Shown here: positions 52,881 through 62,892 of the stretch, piece by piece
Position numbering within the stretch: position 1 is the first letter of the stretch
How the letters are laid out: each line of letters starts with the position of its first letter
Origin: CAWEFA01 sp963851385
GTDB lineage: Bacteria > Bacteroidota > Bacteroidia > Bacteroidales > DTGW01
Assembly: GCA_963851385.1 (NCBI GenBank)
Contig: CAWKPE010000014.1
Location: 62,001 to 126,000 of the forward strand
Reading direction: 5' to 3'
Length of the DNA: 64,000 nt
The notes under the pieces: generated by a model
The model's input: the letters and a program-made list of their open reading frames with translations, nothing else
Told to the model about the DNA's origin: nothing
The model's database searches: none
Translations under genes and position numbers: made by a program

Positions 52881-53276
52881 TTACTGCAAAACTATTTTTT
52901 TTACAAAACTCGAATTTTCTGTTTGCACTTTTAATAGATAAATACCTTTAAGTTTATCGCTTAAATTCCAACTATATTCATGTAAATTAACAGAAGCAAG
53001 TCTCTGCACTTCTTTTCCAAGTAAATTGAAAAGCAGTATTGTTACTTTTGAATAATTGCCTGTAATACTAAGATGTACAACAGATGGTCCTTCAACATAG
53101 GCATTTATAGAATTATTTTGAATGGCTGGTTGCTTACTTTCGTAATTAGGAATTATAGCTGCTTTAACAGTTGTGTCTTTGTTTAAGAGATAGTTCAAAG
53201 TATCTCCTGCATGTACTGCATTTGCGATAAACAAACAAATTACGATTATCATCAATATAACTTTACTGGTTTTCAT
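52881..53276 (-). CDS. Mini secreted protein consisting mainly of a T9SS sorting domain
   Basis: About 131 aa from the ATG at 53276 (an in-frame codon at 53285 adds three residues). Signal peptide ends VHAG. Roughly the last 75 residues are a T9SS type A domain (VHLSITGNYSKVTILLFNLLGKEV ... GIYLLKVQTENSSFVKKIVL), leaving only about 30 residues of passenger. It could be a decayed cargo gene, a peptide carrier or a surface-attachment decoy. No frameshifted passenger can be read upstream. Confidence 0.7.
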   Translation of the reverse strand: MKTSKVILMIIVICLFIANAVHAGDTLNYLLNKDTTVKAAIIPNYESKQPAIQNNSINAYVEGPSVVHLSITGNYSKVTILLFNLLGKEVQRLASVNLHEYSWNLSDKLKGIYLLKVQTENSSFVKKIVLQ

Positions 53277-53517
53277 GACTGGCAAAATTTTTAATTATTA
53301 TCTGAGTCTTTAATAACAACTCAAAATCAGTAACAAATATTTACAATACTTAAGGCAGATAGTCTATATAAATAATAATTACAGTAGCTTATGAATCCGA
53401 ATTCACAATGTTTTTACGATTCTTTTTAAGAAATGGTTATATTGTTTCTAAACCTCACCTTCTTTCCTTTCTTCAAAAAGTATAACTACAGATTTAATTT
53501 TGAACTGAGTTAATTTT

Positions 53518-56500
53518 TTAATTAAAAGGCAAAATTTTTACATTTTTTTCAGCTTCTACTTTAACCCTGAATTCCCATCCACCCATACCTTGGGATATTT
53601 TCACGAGCAATACGTTAGTACCTTTCTTTAATCTTCCTTCTGTAATATCTTCCGGCCCGTTAAATGCCCTGAAAATATTGTGTGAAAATATTTTTTTATG
53701 ATTCAGGAAGACTTCATTTCCATCGTCTGAATTGATTCTGAACTTGACATTCTGGTCAATATCAGAATGTATATAAGTAAGAGCATAAGCTATAGCAAAT
53801 TGAGACTTGTACAATTCATTTAAATCAACAACTCCGTCAATTCTTGCTTTGGAACTTTGCCAATAAATTTGTTTACCGTTTTTGCCTTCATAAGATTTTG
53901 CAGTATCTAAATTCATTTCATTTTCTGGAGCATAAGAAAATGCAGCAATGTTTTTTGAAGAATCAAAATTAAAGGGTCCAATTGTTTTCCATTCCATGAT
54001 AGAAGGTAATATATCTTTAAGTTTAGCTTTAATATTTATTTTCTTTTTATCAATAACCGAATTAAGCATAATAAATCGCGTTGTCTTCATACCATATCCA
54101 AGTGGCTTCATCTCGATATCGAAGTTTTCCATTAATGGACTTTTATCATTGATATTAGATGAAACGATATTTTTGTTTTCTTCACCATTTGTATCCATGA
54201 TATAAAGCGATAAAATACCATTATTATAGTTATTGTTTTTAAGTGTGTTCAATTGGAAATCGTCATAATTTATGCTCAGTCCTGACAAGAATGCCAATAC
54301 ATTTAAATAATCATTTGTGTTATCTTTATTAGCATAAGAATCTAGAATTTCATAACTGGATTTTCTGAGTAAAGAAGAATCAATCATTCCATTTTTCCGT
54401 CTTTCGTAATTATTTTCAATTATTTGTTTGTAATCTATTTCAGGTGCAATAATAAATAACTTTACAACTTTATTAATCGGCATTTTATTCACAATAACAA
54501 TATTTGTCTGCTTGTCATAATTGTACTTACATTTAATTTTTACACCATTGACAATTGCCCAATCAGTTTTTTGTGTACACGGAAATTCAATCAGGTAGCT
54601 TCGTTTCTTAATCTGGTTTTTATATATGCCTTTTGTTCCTTCGATAATTAACTCGCTTGTGTCACCAGTTCTATAATAAGTCAGGTTTGTAAAAGCATAT
54701 TTCCCGTTTTTATAAACCTGAGTTAGTCCGTCATCTTCATAAAGAGTAAAAGAACCGGATTGGCCTTTAATTCCGGGATATGTGCGAACCACAAGTGTAT
54801 CAAGAGGAGCGGTGGCCATCCGTTGTCTGAAAGGTTGCATGGGAATTGGTACACCGCCTTTTGCGAAAATAGGAAATTCATTAATATCTGCCCAAACAGT
54901 AATGGGTTGATCTTTGGAACCATATTTCTCATTGGTAAACAGATTAAACCAGTTTCCTTCAGGAAACCAGATATTTTGAAAAGCTACTTTATTTTTCCCG
55001 GTACCAGGTGAAACAATCGGGGCGACCAGAATTGATGTTCCAAAAAAATACTGTTGCGGACATTTATACGCAATTTCTTTTTCAGGATACTCGATATACA
55101 TAGGACAAGTAAGAGGCAATGATTCGTCAACCGATTTCCACGCGATGGAATAAATATAAGGAAAAAGCTCAGACCTCAAATGAAAAGCGATATACATCGA
55201 ATGAAGATATTCAGGTTTGTACTTCCAGGGACGTTTGTCCATATTCGGATCACGTGTAGAATGAAGTCTCAGTGCAGCACTTGCAGCGCCAAATTGCACC
55301 CAACGGGTATTGGTTTCCTGGTCAAAATTACCTGTATGACCGCCAATATCGTGCGACCAGAAAAAGCAACCTACATTGCCTGCATTAGAAGTAAAAGGTA
55401 TTTCAAATGCAAGCATAGGCCATACTGCAACCGCATCACCGGAAAAATGAATTGGATATTTGTGATCACCCCAGCCTCCCCATCGGCTGAATGATTGCCC
55501 ACGCATTCCATATTCGCTCGCATTTCTATAAAAACAGCGATTAAACCATTCAAGGTTTTTCAAATCAGGCATACCTTTGGTGAACTCATCTTGTTGCCAA
55601 TCGAGCCACCAGAAATCCACACCTGAATTGCGTAATGGATTCAACACGCATTTAAAGAGCTTTCTCATGTATTTTTTATTCGAAGCATCAAAAGGCAATG
55701 TAGGTAAAGCAGTATCAGCTACTCCATTTAAATTAACTCCCATTTCTTTCATGAATGTCCTGTACTTATCTTCATTAGGTCTTACACCATCGGCAGGATG
55801 CAGGTTCATGGTAACGGCAAGATTTTGTTGGTGAAACCATTTCAAGAGTTTTTCTGGTTCAGGCAGTAATTTACGGTTCCATGACCATCCTGTCCAGCCA
55901 TCCTTATGCCAGTCCATGTCCATTACAATAATATCAAGTGGAAAATTATGTTCTTTGTACTCGTTAACAATTTGTTTGTAATCATCCTGAGAATATGGCC
56001 AATAACGGGAATACCATGATCCAAATACATATTTTCGTGGAAGAGGAACTTTACCTCCAATATCGGTCAGCGCTTTTAATGCTGCTTTAAAGTCATTGCC
56101 ATATCCAAAGAAGTACCAGTCAATACCTGCATCTGCAGGCCTGCTTCTTACCCAGTATTCAGTTAAAAGAGGTCTTTTTGAGTCATCAAGCATGTACCAG
56201 CCATCGCGGGAAAGAACTCCTTCTCCCAAATCAACTTTGCCAGATAAACCGTCAACAGTACGAAGAGTACCTCCCAGGTTTTCTTTGTTTTTCATACCGG
56301 GAACCCAGGTCCTTATATCATCGCCTTTCAGGACATGAATTTCAAGATTTTCCGGTGAAAATGCTTTGCCATTTGGTTTATAAATAAGTTTCATTCTCGA
56401 TGTTATGATGATGGTTTTACCTTCAAACTCTATAGATTTAAACTTGTTTGACCTGACATTTCTTTCTGATGCAAATAATGAAGGATCATTAATGAATTTG

Positions 56501-56649
56501 CCATTTTCAGAATATTCAAGGCGTATACATTCCGGGGTTATCACCGTGAAACGGGCCTTGCCATTTACAACTATGGGATTGTGATTGCATGAGGACAGAA
56601 CTAAAATACTACTTGTTAGTAAAATAGTAATGAAAAATTTAGTTTTCAT
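53518..56649 (-). CDS. Lipoprotein glycoside hydrolase family 31
   Basis: A 1043-aa lipoprotein (lipobox LSSCNH) with a GH31 catalytic domain (about residues 195-520). The nucleophile Asp is in DFWWLDWQQDE (near residue 350) and the acid/base Asp is in HFSGDAVAVW (near 403); RDPNMDKRPWKY and YIYSIAWKSV are family motifs. An N-terminal galactose-mutarotase-like domain and proximal C-terminal beta domains frame the barrel. The last 120 residues resemble a PA14/sugar-binding domain (RINSDDGNEVFLNHKKIF). GH31 covers alpha-glucosidases and alpha-xylosidases, so the substrate is an alpha-glycoside. No SusCD pair is nearby. Confidence 0.88.
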   Translation of the reverse strand: MKTKFFITILLTSSILVLSSCNHNPIVVNGKARFTVITPECIRLEYSENGKFINDPSLFASERNVRSNKFKSIEFEGKTIIITSRMKLIYKPNGKAFSPENLEIHVLKGDDIRTWVPGMKNKENLGGTLRTVDGLSGKVDLGEGVLSRDGWYMLDDSKRPLLTEYWVRSRPADAGIDWYFFGYGNDFKAALKALTDIGGKVPLPRKYVFGSWYSRYWPYSQDDYKQIVNEYKEHNFPLDIIVMDMDWHKDGWTGWSWNRKLLPEPEKLLKWFHQQNLAVTMNLHPADGVRPNEDKYRTFMKEMGVNLNGVADTALPTLPFDASNKKYMRKLFKCVLNPLRNSGVDFWWLDWQQDEFTKGMPDLKNLEWFNRCFYRNASEYGMRGQSFSRWGGWGDHKYPIHFSGDAVAVWPMLAFEIPFTSNAGNVGCFFWSHDIGGHTGNFDQETNTRWVQFGAASAALRLHSTRDPNMDKRPWKYKPEYLHSMYIAFHLRSELFPYIYSIAWKSVDESLPLTCPMYIEYPEKEIAYKCPQQYFFGTSILVAPIVSPGTGKNKVAFQNIWFPEGNWFNLFTNEKYGSKDQPITVWADINEFPIFAKGGVPIPMQPFRQRMATAPLDTLVVRTYPGIKGQSGSFTLYEDDGLTQVYKNGKYAFTNLTYYRTGDTSELIIEGTKGIYKNQIKKRSYLIEFPCTQKTDWAIVNGVKIKCKYNYDKQTNIVIVNKMPINKVVKLFIIAPEIDYKQIIENNYERRKNGMIDSSLLRKSSYEILDSYANKDNTNDYLNVLAFLSGLSINYDDFQLNTLKNNNYNNGILSLYIMDTNGEENKNIVSSNINDKSPLMENFDIEMKPLGYGMKTTRFIMLNSVIDKKKINIKAKLKDILPSIMEWKTIGPFNFDSSKNIAAFSYAPENEMNLDTAKSYEGKNGKQIYWQSSKARIDGVVDLNELYKSQFAIAYALTYIHSDIDQNVKFRINSDDGNEVFLNHKKIFSHNIFRAFNGPEDITEGRLKKGTNVLLVKISQGMGGWEFRVKVEAEKNVKILPFN

Positions 56650-56813
56650 TTTGAGTATCGATTTTAAATAAATTTTGATTTTTTAATCAAATTTAATAAT
56701 CCTTATTTTTAAATTTTCATTGAAGCTGGATTTACTAAAAAGGATAATAATCTAAATATCTTTTTGCGAAATATTAAACTTAAAAAAGTTTATTTTGAAG
56801 AAAAATTAATCAA

Positions 56814-57143
56814 TCAAATATTAATTATTTTAGCATTTGCAACACTGGAATATGAAATACTACTCATACTTTTTGATTTTTCCTTGACCAATTTAAAAAG
56901 AGTAAATAGAGAGTCTTTAATATTTGATAGTTCAACGTTTTTGCCAAGTAGTTTAAATTGACTTTCAAAACTATTAAATTCATCAAAAAAAGACCGGGTA
57001 GCATATTCTATTTTAGAAAAGTCTAAAACAATAATATTTTCATTAGAATGTGATATAATCTCAAATAAGTTTCTAGCTGCTTGTCGTGTTATTAAGCTTT
57101 GGGTGCAAAACAGCTCACTAATATTTATTATTTTATTTAACAT
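56814..57143 (-). CDS. STAS-like domain protein (DUF4325-type)
   Basis: A 109-aa protein. The VLDFSKIEYATRSFFDEFNSF segment (residues about 39-58) is the signature of DUF4325 STAS-like proteins, with NVELSNIKDSLFTLFKLV after it. STAS folds act as anti-anti-sigma factors or partners of GHKL kinases. The ATG overlaps the GHKL ATPase gene by 11 bp, making it the last gene of a three-gene unit. Composition is AT-rich. Confidence 0.75.
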   Translation of the reverse strand: MLNKIINISELFCTQSLITRQAARNLFEIISHSNENIIVLDFSKIEYATRSFFDEFNSFESQFKLLGKNVELSNIKDSLFTLFKLVKEKSKSMSSISYSSVANAKIINI

Positions 57144-58011
57144 AATCGTATAAATTAAATGTATTAATTGGTTTGTTTAATTTCATCATTACAATAGTCC
57201 CCCGCCAAAAATAATCTTTAAAGTTAATAAATATTTCTCCACTTTTAGCAGAATGAAAAAAAGCAGAATTACCTGACATTATGAATAATTCGCCATTGAT
57301 TTCTTTATTAGTAATAACTGACCGAATATTTTTTATTCCTGTTCCTCTCTCTTTTTCTCCATATTCAGTCTTTGCTGATAATCCTGTTTCCAGTATTTTT
57401 CTTAGAGCATCCTGACTATCTTTTACGTCTCTACCTGCATTTTTTAGAGAACCAAATAATCCATCTCCATCATCTAATAAACATAATTCACATGAATTAA
57501 TTATTGGCCAGTATTGTGCTAGTAAATAGATATTTCTACAATTAGAATGTTCTTCAATATTATCCATCATTTCTCCTAAAAGAAATCCAAATGTATTATT
57601 TGTAACTAATTCAATAAAACGTTCATCGGCAATTATTTTCATTTTTATCAAATCCAGAAATTTTGAATGTAAAGCACTTAGTTGTTCTGACATCTTTTGT
57701 TTATTAAGATTGCCAACATGAAAATGAATTATTGGAATATAAGATTTTTGCGAACTAATGCTCTCTAATTCACTTATACCCTCTGGAAACCTTATTACTT
57801 TAAGATATGATTCTATGACTCCGTGATAATCATGTTTAAGTTCTTTTTCATTAATTATCGCTGCAACTGGAATAATAGAAAGAGGTGTGACAAATTCAAT
57901 AGAACTAATTGCGATTTGAGAACCTTTTTGGACAGATTGAAGGTATCTCAGATTTGCCAATAATTCTTTAACTCTTTTTATAGTATCAGTTTGTGAACGT
58001 ATATCGATCAT
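57133..58011 (-). CDS. GHKL-type ATPase
   Basis: A 292-aa soluble protein with a HATPase_c domain in its second half: N box LGEMMDNIEEHSN, G1 CLLDDGDGLFG and G2 ERGTGIKNIRSV are clear. The first 130 residues (SIEFVTPLSIIPVAAIIN ...) are not recognised, and there is no HisKA His domain, as in anti-sigma or stand-alone ATPases paired with DUF4325. It lies 2 bp after the ClpP-like gene and overlaps the STAS-like gene, so the three are surely translated together. Phosphotransfer to the STAS protein is a plausible inference. Confidence 0.75.
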   Translation of the reverse strand: MIDIRSQTDTIKRVKELLANLRYLQSVQKGSQIAISSIEFVTPLSIIPVAAIINEKELKHDYHGVIESYLKVIRFPEGISELESISSQKSYIPIIHFHVGNLNKQKMSEQLSALHSKFLDLIKMKIIADERFIELVTNNTFGFLLGEMMDNIEEHSNCRNIYLLAQYWPIINSCELCLLDDGDGLFGSLKNAGRDVKDSQDALRKILETGLSAKTEYGEKERGTGIKNIRSVITNKEINGELFIMSGNSAFFHSAKSGEIFINFKDYFWRGTIVMMKLNKPINTFNLYDYVK

Positions 58012-58013
58012 AA

Positions 58014-58589
58014 TTAAGATTGACTTGTAATTGAAAATATAGGAACTCCAGGTAGAGCAACAAATTCTTCAACTTTATTTATAAATCCGATATCAATAGA
58101 CTCTTCACTTGAGTATGTTCTTCTTTGATTAAACATTTCCATTACTTCTTTGGCATTTTTTATTATTTTATCTCCAATAATTTCTGCCATCTTAAGCTGA
58201 TCTTTTTCTAATCCTTCCAAACGTTCACGAAGTAGCTCAATTGGCAAGGAAGCTTGAGATTGTATTATCATCTGAGGTGGATGTAATAAAAAAGTTGATG
58301 CCTTACTTGCTGTTCTTGTATGCCCTGCTAAAAAAATCATATTAGCGCTAGAATCTATCTGGCCTAAATTATGAGTATGTATATGCACGTCTTTTAAGCC
58401 ATTGAGAAAATTATAAATGGATATTGCGTTAAGTACCATTCCACCTTTTGAAGAAATATTTATACGATAACTTTTAATTCCGGACCTAAGCTGTTCAGTC
58501 ATTAAATATAAAAAGAGACTAGTTGTTTTATCATTTATATCAGCTATAAAATTGATAAAAACTGTATTGGATTGATCAATGTCACTCAT
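58014..58589 (-). CDS. ClpP/SppA-fold serine protease-like protein
   Basis: A 191-aa crotonase/ClpP-fold protein. Landmarks are YRINISSKGGMVLNAISIYNFL (oxyanion region), GQIDSSANMIFLAG with a candidate nucleophile Ser near residue 80, and FLLHPP with the His near residue 104. It lacks the exact GMAASMG signature of housekeeping ClpP, so it is a divergent family member. It is the first gene of an overlapping trio with a GHKL ATPase and a STAS-like protein; no Clp ATPase partner is encoded nearby. Catalytic competence is probable but unproven. Confidence 0.72.
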   Translation of the reverse strand: MSDIDQSNTVFINFIADINDKTTSLFLYLMTEQLRSGIKSYRINISSKGGMVLNAISIYNFLNGLKDVHIHTHNLGQIDSSANMIFLAGHTRTASKASTFLLHPPQMIIQSQASLPIELLRERLEGLEKDQLKMAEIIGDKIIKNAKEVMEMFNQRRTYSSEESIDIGFINKVEEFVALPGVPIFSITSQS

Positions 58590-58643
58590 ATCTAATTATT
58601 ATATAGTTCTCAAATTTATTTCAAATATAGAACTAAGCATTAT

Positions 58644-60323
58644 TTATTCTACAAACTGTTTTGCATAATATTTTGCAGTAAGTTTTTCTCCGGTTGCACG
58701 CTTAATCATATCGTTCCATTCGTATTTCATCCCAGGCGCAAAAACATATTTTTTAAGATAATCTCCTACTTCGGGTTTATTACAAAAACTGACCATATTA
58801 TAATTTACTTTTATTTTTAAAACACTGTCACATAAATAACAATTCAGTTGCGAAGCGAATAAATCGCCAAGCAGGTAATTATGGTAATAACATGGAGAAG
58901 TAGCGATATGAATTTTCGAAGCCCAATCAGGTTCATTTCTTCCTTCAGGTTTTTTGAGCATCTGGTATTTTTCAACAAGTGACCACCATAATTTATTTAA
59001 ATCCTGATCGGGATTGGCATACATACTTTTTTCAAATCTGTACATAACCTGTGCCCAACGGCTAAATACAAGTTCTTCTAAACGCAGGCTTTTATAGCAA
59101 TCTGGTGTGATCAGATTTTTTTCCTTTTCTGAAATTCCAATCATATCCTGTATCCATTGCGGATTCTTTGATAAACGCCCAAACATCATTGCAATAGCTT
59201 CAGTGGTGAATATATGTGCAGGTTGGTATAGCGCGAAAGGCAAATCTTTTCCGAGGTATTTTTCATATACCGCATGTCCGAATTCATGCAGCATTGTATT
59301 CATCCAGTACTGTTTTGGTTTGATATTGCAAAGCACACGTATGTCTCCTTGAAAATCTATATCCGAACAAAAAGCATGTTGGCATTTTCCGGGTTTCTCA
59401 TATAAATCGCTTTTTTGAACAAGATCATTCATAGGCAGGTTAATACCTGCATAATAATCAACTGTCAACTTTTCAAGATTTTGATTTTTGTAATATTTAT
59501 CTATGTCAACTTTATAGATTTGAGGAGCTTCCTGGAAAAAACGATTCTGATAATGCCACGGCATTAATTGTTTAACGCTTATTTTATCTTGTGCTGCAAG
59601 GAATGAATCTACAGTAGCTTTAACTTTTGCAAAAGATCCTTTTGTGAGTGAATCCAGTTCGTCGAAAAGTTCTTCAATTTCTTTAGGATCTTGTTCATTC
59701 AAAGAAAGACTCATTTCATGAAAATTATTAAATCCTAATTGTTTTGCAACTTCGTTTCTTTTCTTTACCAGTGCAATAACATCACTGGCAACAACAGGAC
59801 CTATTCTTTTATGAGCTTCCCATGCATCCTGTAGTTTTTTATTATCTGTTGAATTAGAGAGAATATCTTCAATTTCATTATCGGTATATTGTTTGCCATT
59901 TATTTCTGCCCTGAAATTATTGTATTTTTGTTCAATGTCAGACTGCATTTCTATAATTTCTTTGAGCAGATTTGTGTCGGCTTGATTTTGCAAATATGAA
60001 TTATAAATTACAACTAATTCCCTGGAAAGTATCGAATCATGAATTTCGTTTGATTTCTTAATTTCCTGTAACTTTTTAAATTCTTTATGATTTGAAAGAA
60101 ATTGAACAAGGTCTTTTTGAAGTTTTTCCACTTTCTTAAAATCTTCTTCCTTACCTGAAATATTAGCATCCCATGAAGCCAGGTTGGTTTTTACTTCTAA
60201 AGGTTTTACAATTAAATCGTAATGGGCAATAAAGGCCTTAAGTTCGTTTTCCATATTTTCACTTTTGTTTTTGCATGAAACAATTGCCATTGTCAAAATG
60301 ATGGCCGAAAGTACAAATTTTGT
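58644..60323 (-). CDS. Lipoprotein zinc metallopeptidase (M2/M3-like)
   Basis: About 560 aa with a lipoprotein signal (AIVSCKN). The zinc site is HEFGHAVYEKY with the third ligand Glu in TTEAIAMMFG about 25 residues later, the pattern of M2 (ACE-like) and M3 peptidases; the intervening KDLPFALYQPAHI resembles ACE. The N-terminal 200 residues are helical (NELKAFIAHYDLIV ...). It probably trims peptides in the periplasm. It is followed on the same strand after 54 bp by the ClpP-like trio and preceded by ligA. Confidence 0.85.
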   Translation of the reverse strand, partial: TKFVLSAIILTMAIVSCKNKSENMENELKAFIAHYDLIVKPLEVKTNLASWDANISGKEEDFKKVEKLQKDLVQFLSNHKEFKKLQEIKKSNEIHDSILSRELVVIYNSYLQNQADTNLLKEIIEMQSDIEQKYNNFRAEINGKQYTDNEIEDILSNSTDNKKLQDAWEAHKRIGPVVASDVIALVKKRNEVAKQLGFNNFHEMSLSLNEQDPKEIEELFDELDSLTKGSFAKVKATVDSFLAAQDKISVKQLMPWHYQNRFFQEAPQIYKVDIDKYYKNQNLEKLTVDYYAGINLPMNDLVQKSDLYEKPGKCQHAFCSDIDFQGDIRVLCNIKPKQYWMNTMLHEFGHAVYEKYLGKDLPFALYQPAHIFTTEAIAMMFGRLSKNPQWIQDMIGISEKEKNLITPDCYKSLRLEELVFSRWAQVMYRFEKSMYANPDQDLNKLWWSLVEKYQMLKKPEGRNEPDWASKIHIATSPCYYHNYLLGDLFASQLNCYLCDSVLKIKVNYNMVSFCNKPEVGDYLKKYVFAPGMKYEWNDMIKRATGEKLTAKYYAKQFVE

Positions 60324-60330
60324 TTTCATA

Positions 60331-62886
60331 TTAAGATTTTTTTTGGTTCTGCTTAATCAATTCCATAAATTCATCTTCACTAATAATTTTAATTTCCAGT
60401 TCCTGAGCTTTTTTTAGTTTGGCCGGTCCCATATTTTCTCCTGCAACTACAAGATCAATTTTGGCAGAAATACTTGAAACATACCTGCCTCCGTTCTGTT
60501 CAATAGTTTTAATAATACTATCGCGACTAAAATTTTTAAAAGTTCCTGAGGCAATTATGGCCAAACCGTTCAATGGACCACTTAATGGCTTCAATTGTTT
60601 TTCATCAAGTGACATCTGCAATCCAGAGGTTCGAAGCCGTTCAACTATCTGCCTGTTATCTTTATCAGAAAAATATTGAACAATACTATTAGCCATTACT
60701 TCGCCTATTTCATGAACACCGGCAAGTTGCTCAACATTAGCCGACATCAGCGCATCTATATCCCGGAAAGCTTTTGCTAGCTTTTTAGCAGCTACTTCTC
60801 CAATGTTGCGTATACCCATAGCAAATAAAACACGCTCAAAGGGTACTTGTTTAGAAGCTTCAATACCATTCAACATATTTTCAATAGTTTTTGATTCAAA
60901 ACTAACGGTGCTAAGAGTATTCAAGCGTTTCAAAAAATTTGCCTCGTCTTTGATAAAATGAACTATTGCATAAATTGTACTATCCGAAATGCCTTCTATC
61001 TTTGACAATTCCTGCATAGTGGTTTTGGAAAAATAATAAATTTTTTTATAATGATCAGCAAGCTTAAACGCTACATTTTTATCAACACCTGGAATGTTGA
61101 ACGAATTAATTATGGTATCGAGAGAAATAAACTCATTAATAATACTTGTTTCGGTTGAATTAAAAAGATCGACTGGACGTGAGAGAAGTCTTTCAAGAAA
61201 GTTGTGTTTCTTTTTTATAGAAGTAACTATTTTCCTTGCTTTGGAATGTTCAATTTCTAATATTTTTGCCAGCTGGTTTTCATTTGACAATAAAAGCATT
61301 CCTGGATCGCAGTTTTGGGTTGCCAGTGTTTCAGCCATTTTCACGTTTACGCCTTCAAGTAACGCGTACAGGTAACGGGCATAATCAATTTGTTCTGTCA
61401 CTCCAGGATAATCATCTACTAACCATTCCAAACCTGTTAATTCAGATACCCTCATGGGCAGCGCATACAAATCAGCACAATTTCTCACAAAACCTTTTTC
61501 AAAAAGAATTTCAATTTTTCCTTCACCCAGACTTTCAATGTTCATGGCTTTGCGGGAGATGAAATGTTCAATTTTCCCTTTTATCTGAGGCGGACAACCT
61601 TTTTCATTCGGGCAGAAATGGCGTGCTTCACCTACTGCACGCTGAAGTTTTGTTTTGCATTCAGGGCAATGATCAATGAATTCGACTTTCCTGGCGTCCT
61701 TAGGACGTTGTGATGTATTTACACCTACAATTTTAGGAATTATTTCACCTCCTTTTTCTACATAAACAAAATCGTCGTAATGAAGATCGAGCATTGCAAT
61801 CTGGTCTGCATTATGCAAAGTGGCTCTTTTAACCATTGTACCGGCCAGTTGTACTGGCCGCAAATTTGCAACTGGAGTAATGGTTCCGGTGCGACCAACC
61901 TGGAAAGAAACCGAAAGCAAATTTGTAGTCACTTGTTCAGCTTTGAATTTATATGCTATGGCCCAACGTGGAGACTTTGCTGTAAAACCTAACTGTTGCT
62001 GCTGAATAAGAGAATCAACTTTTATGACAATGCCATCAATATCGAAAGGAAGATATTCGCGTGACTTGTCCCAGTAATGAATAAATGCCAATACTTCATC
62101 AATAGAATTGCACTTCTTTGTATATTCAGGTATTTTGAAACCCCATTTACGGGCAAGAATAAGACTTTCATAATGTGATTTTGCAATACTTTTTTCAGAC
62201 AAAAAATAATAAAGGAAACAATCAAGGTTTCTTTTAGCCACTTCAGATGATTTCTGAAGTTTTAAAGTTCCGGCTGCAGCATTACGGGGATTCGCGAAAA
62301 GTTCTTCGCCAATTCTCACCCTTTCCTCATTCATCTTGTCAAATGCCTGATGAGGCAATATTATCTCTCCACGAATTTCAAATTCATCGGGTACATCCGG
62401 ATCCGTGAGCAACAATGGAATAGACTTAATAGTTCGAACGTTTGCAGTAACATCGTCGCCTTTTTCCCCGTCACCCCGGGTTAGTGCATAAGCTAGTCTT
62501 CCTTTAATATAGGTCAAACTAATAGAAGCACCATCGTATTTTAATTCGCACACGTAGGAGTATGGCAGGCCTTCCAGGCCTTTTGCAACACGTGTATCAA
62601 AATCCTTAAGTTCTTCTTCCGAATAAGTGTTTCCAAGAGAAAGCATAGGGTATTTGTGCTCAAGTTGAACAAATTCGTTTTTCAAATCACTGCCTATTCT
62701 TTGCGAAGGAGAATTTTCATCTTGGAATTCAGGGTTTTCTTGTTCTAGCTTTTCAAGTTCTTTCAATAACCGGTCATATTCAAAATCGCTTATTACAGGC
62801 TTGTTCAGGACATAATAATTATGATTATGCTGTTCAATTTCTTTTCTTAAAAGGTCAATTCTTTGCTTTATGGCCTCTTTATTCAT
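60331..62886 (-). CDS. ligA: NAD+-dependent DNA ligase, with an internal insertion
   Basis: About 851 aa from ATG 62886 (the TTG at 62892 adds two). The adenylation domain has the active-site Lys in CELKYDGASI (about 116), RGEI and FANPRNAAAGTLK; the OB fold (SFQVGRTGTITPVANL), four-Cys zinc finger (HCPECKTKLQ ... HFCPNEKGCPP), HhH domain (FAMGIRNIGEVAAKKL) and C-terminal BRCT (ASGTFKNFSRDSI) follow in order. The usual LigA is about 670 aa; here about 180 extra residues (near 488-668) lie between the zinc finger region and the HhH domain and themselves contain HhH-like motifs (NIPGVDKNVAFKLA, LSKIEGISDSTIYAI). No stop interrupts it. Confidence 0.92.
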   Translation of the reverse strand: MNKEAIKQRIDLLRKEIEQHNHNYYVLNKPVISDFEYDRLLKELEKLEQENPEFQDENSPSQRIGSDLKNEFVQLEHKYPMLSLGNTYSEEELKDFDTRVAKGLEGLPYSYVCELKYDGASISLTYIKGRLAYALTRGDGEKGDDVTANVRTIKSIPLLLTDPDVPDEFEIRGEIILPHQAFDKMNEERVRIGEELFANPRNAAAGTLKLQKSSEVAKRNLDCFLYYFLSEKSIAKSHYESLILARKWGFKIPEYTKKCNSIDEVLAFIHYWDKSREYLPFDIDGIVIKVDSLIQQQQLGFTAKSPRWAIAYKFKAEQVTTNLLSVSFQVGRTGTITPVANLRPVQLAGTMVKRATLHNADQIAMLDLHYDDFVYVEKGGEIIPKIVGVNTSQRPKDARKVEFIDHCPECKTKLQRAVGEARHFCPNEKGCPPQIKGKIEHFISRKAMNIESLGEGKIEILFEKGFVRNCADLYALPMRVSELTGLEWLVDDYPGVTEQIDYARYLYALLEGVNVKMAETLATQNCDPGMLLLSNENQLAKILEIEHSKARKIVTSIKKKHNFLERLLSRPVDLFNSTETSIINEFISLDTIINSFNIPGVDKNVAFKLADHYKKIYYFSKTTMQELSKIEGISDSTIYAIVHFIKDEANFLKRLNTLSTVSFESKTIENMLNGIEASKQVPFERVLFAMGIRNIGEVAAKKLAKAFRDIDALMSANVEQLAGVHEIGEVMANSIVQYFSDKDNRQIVERLRTSGLQMSLDEKQLKPLSGPLNGLAIIASGTFKNFSRDSIIKTIEQNGGRYVSSISAKIDLVVAGENMGPAKLKKAQELEIKIISEDEFMELIKQNQKKS

Positions 62887-62892
62887 TGACAA

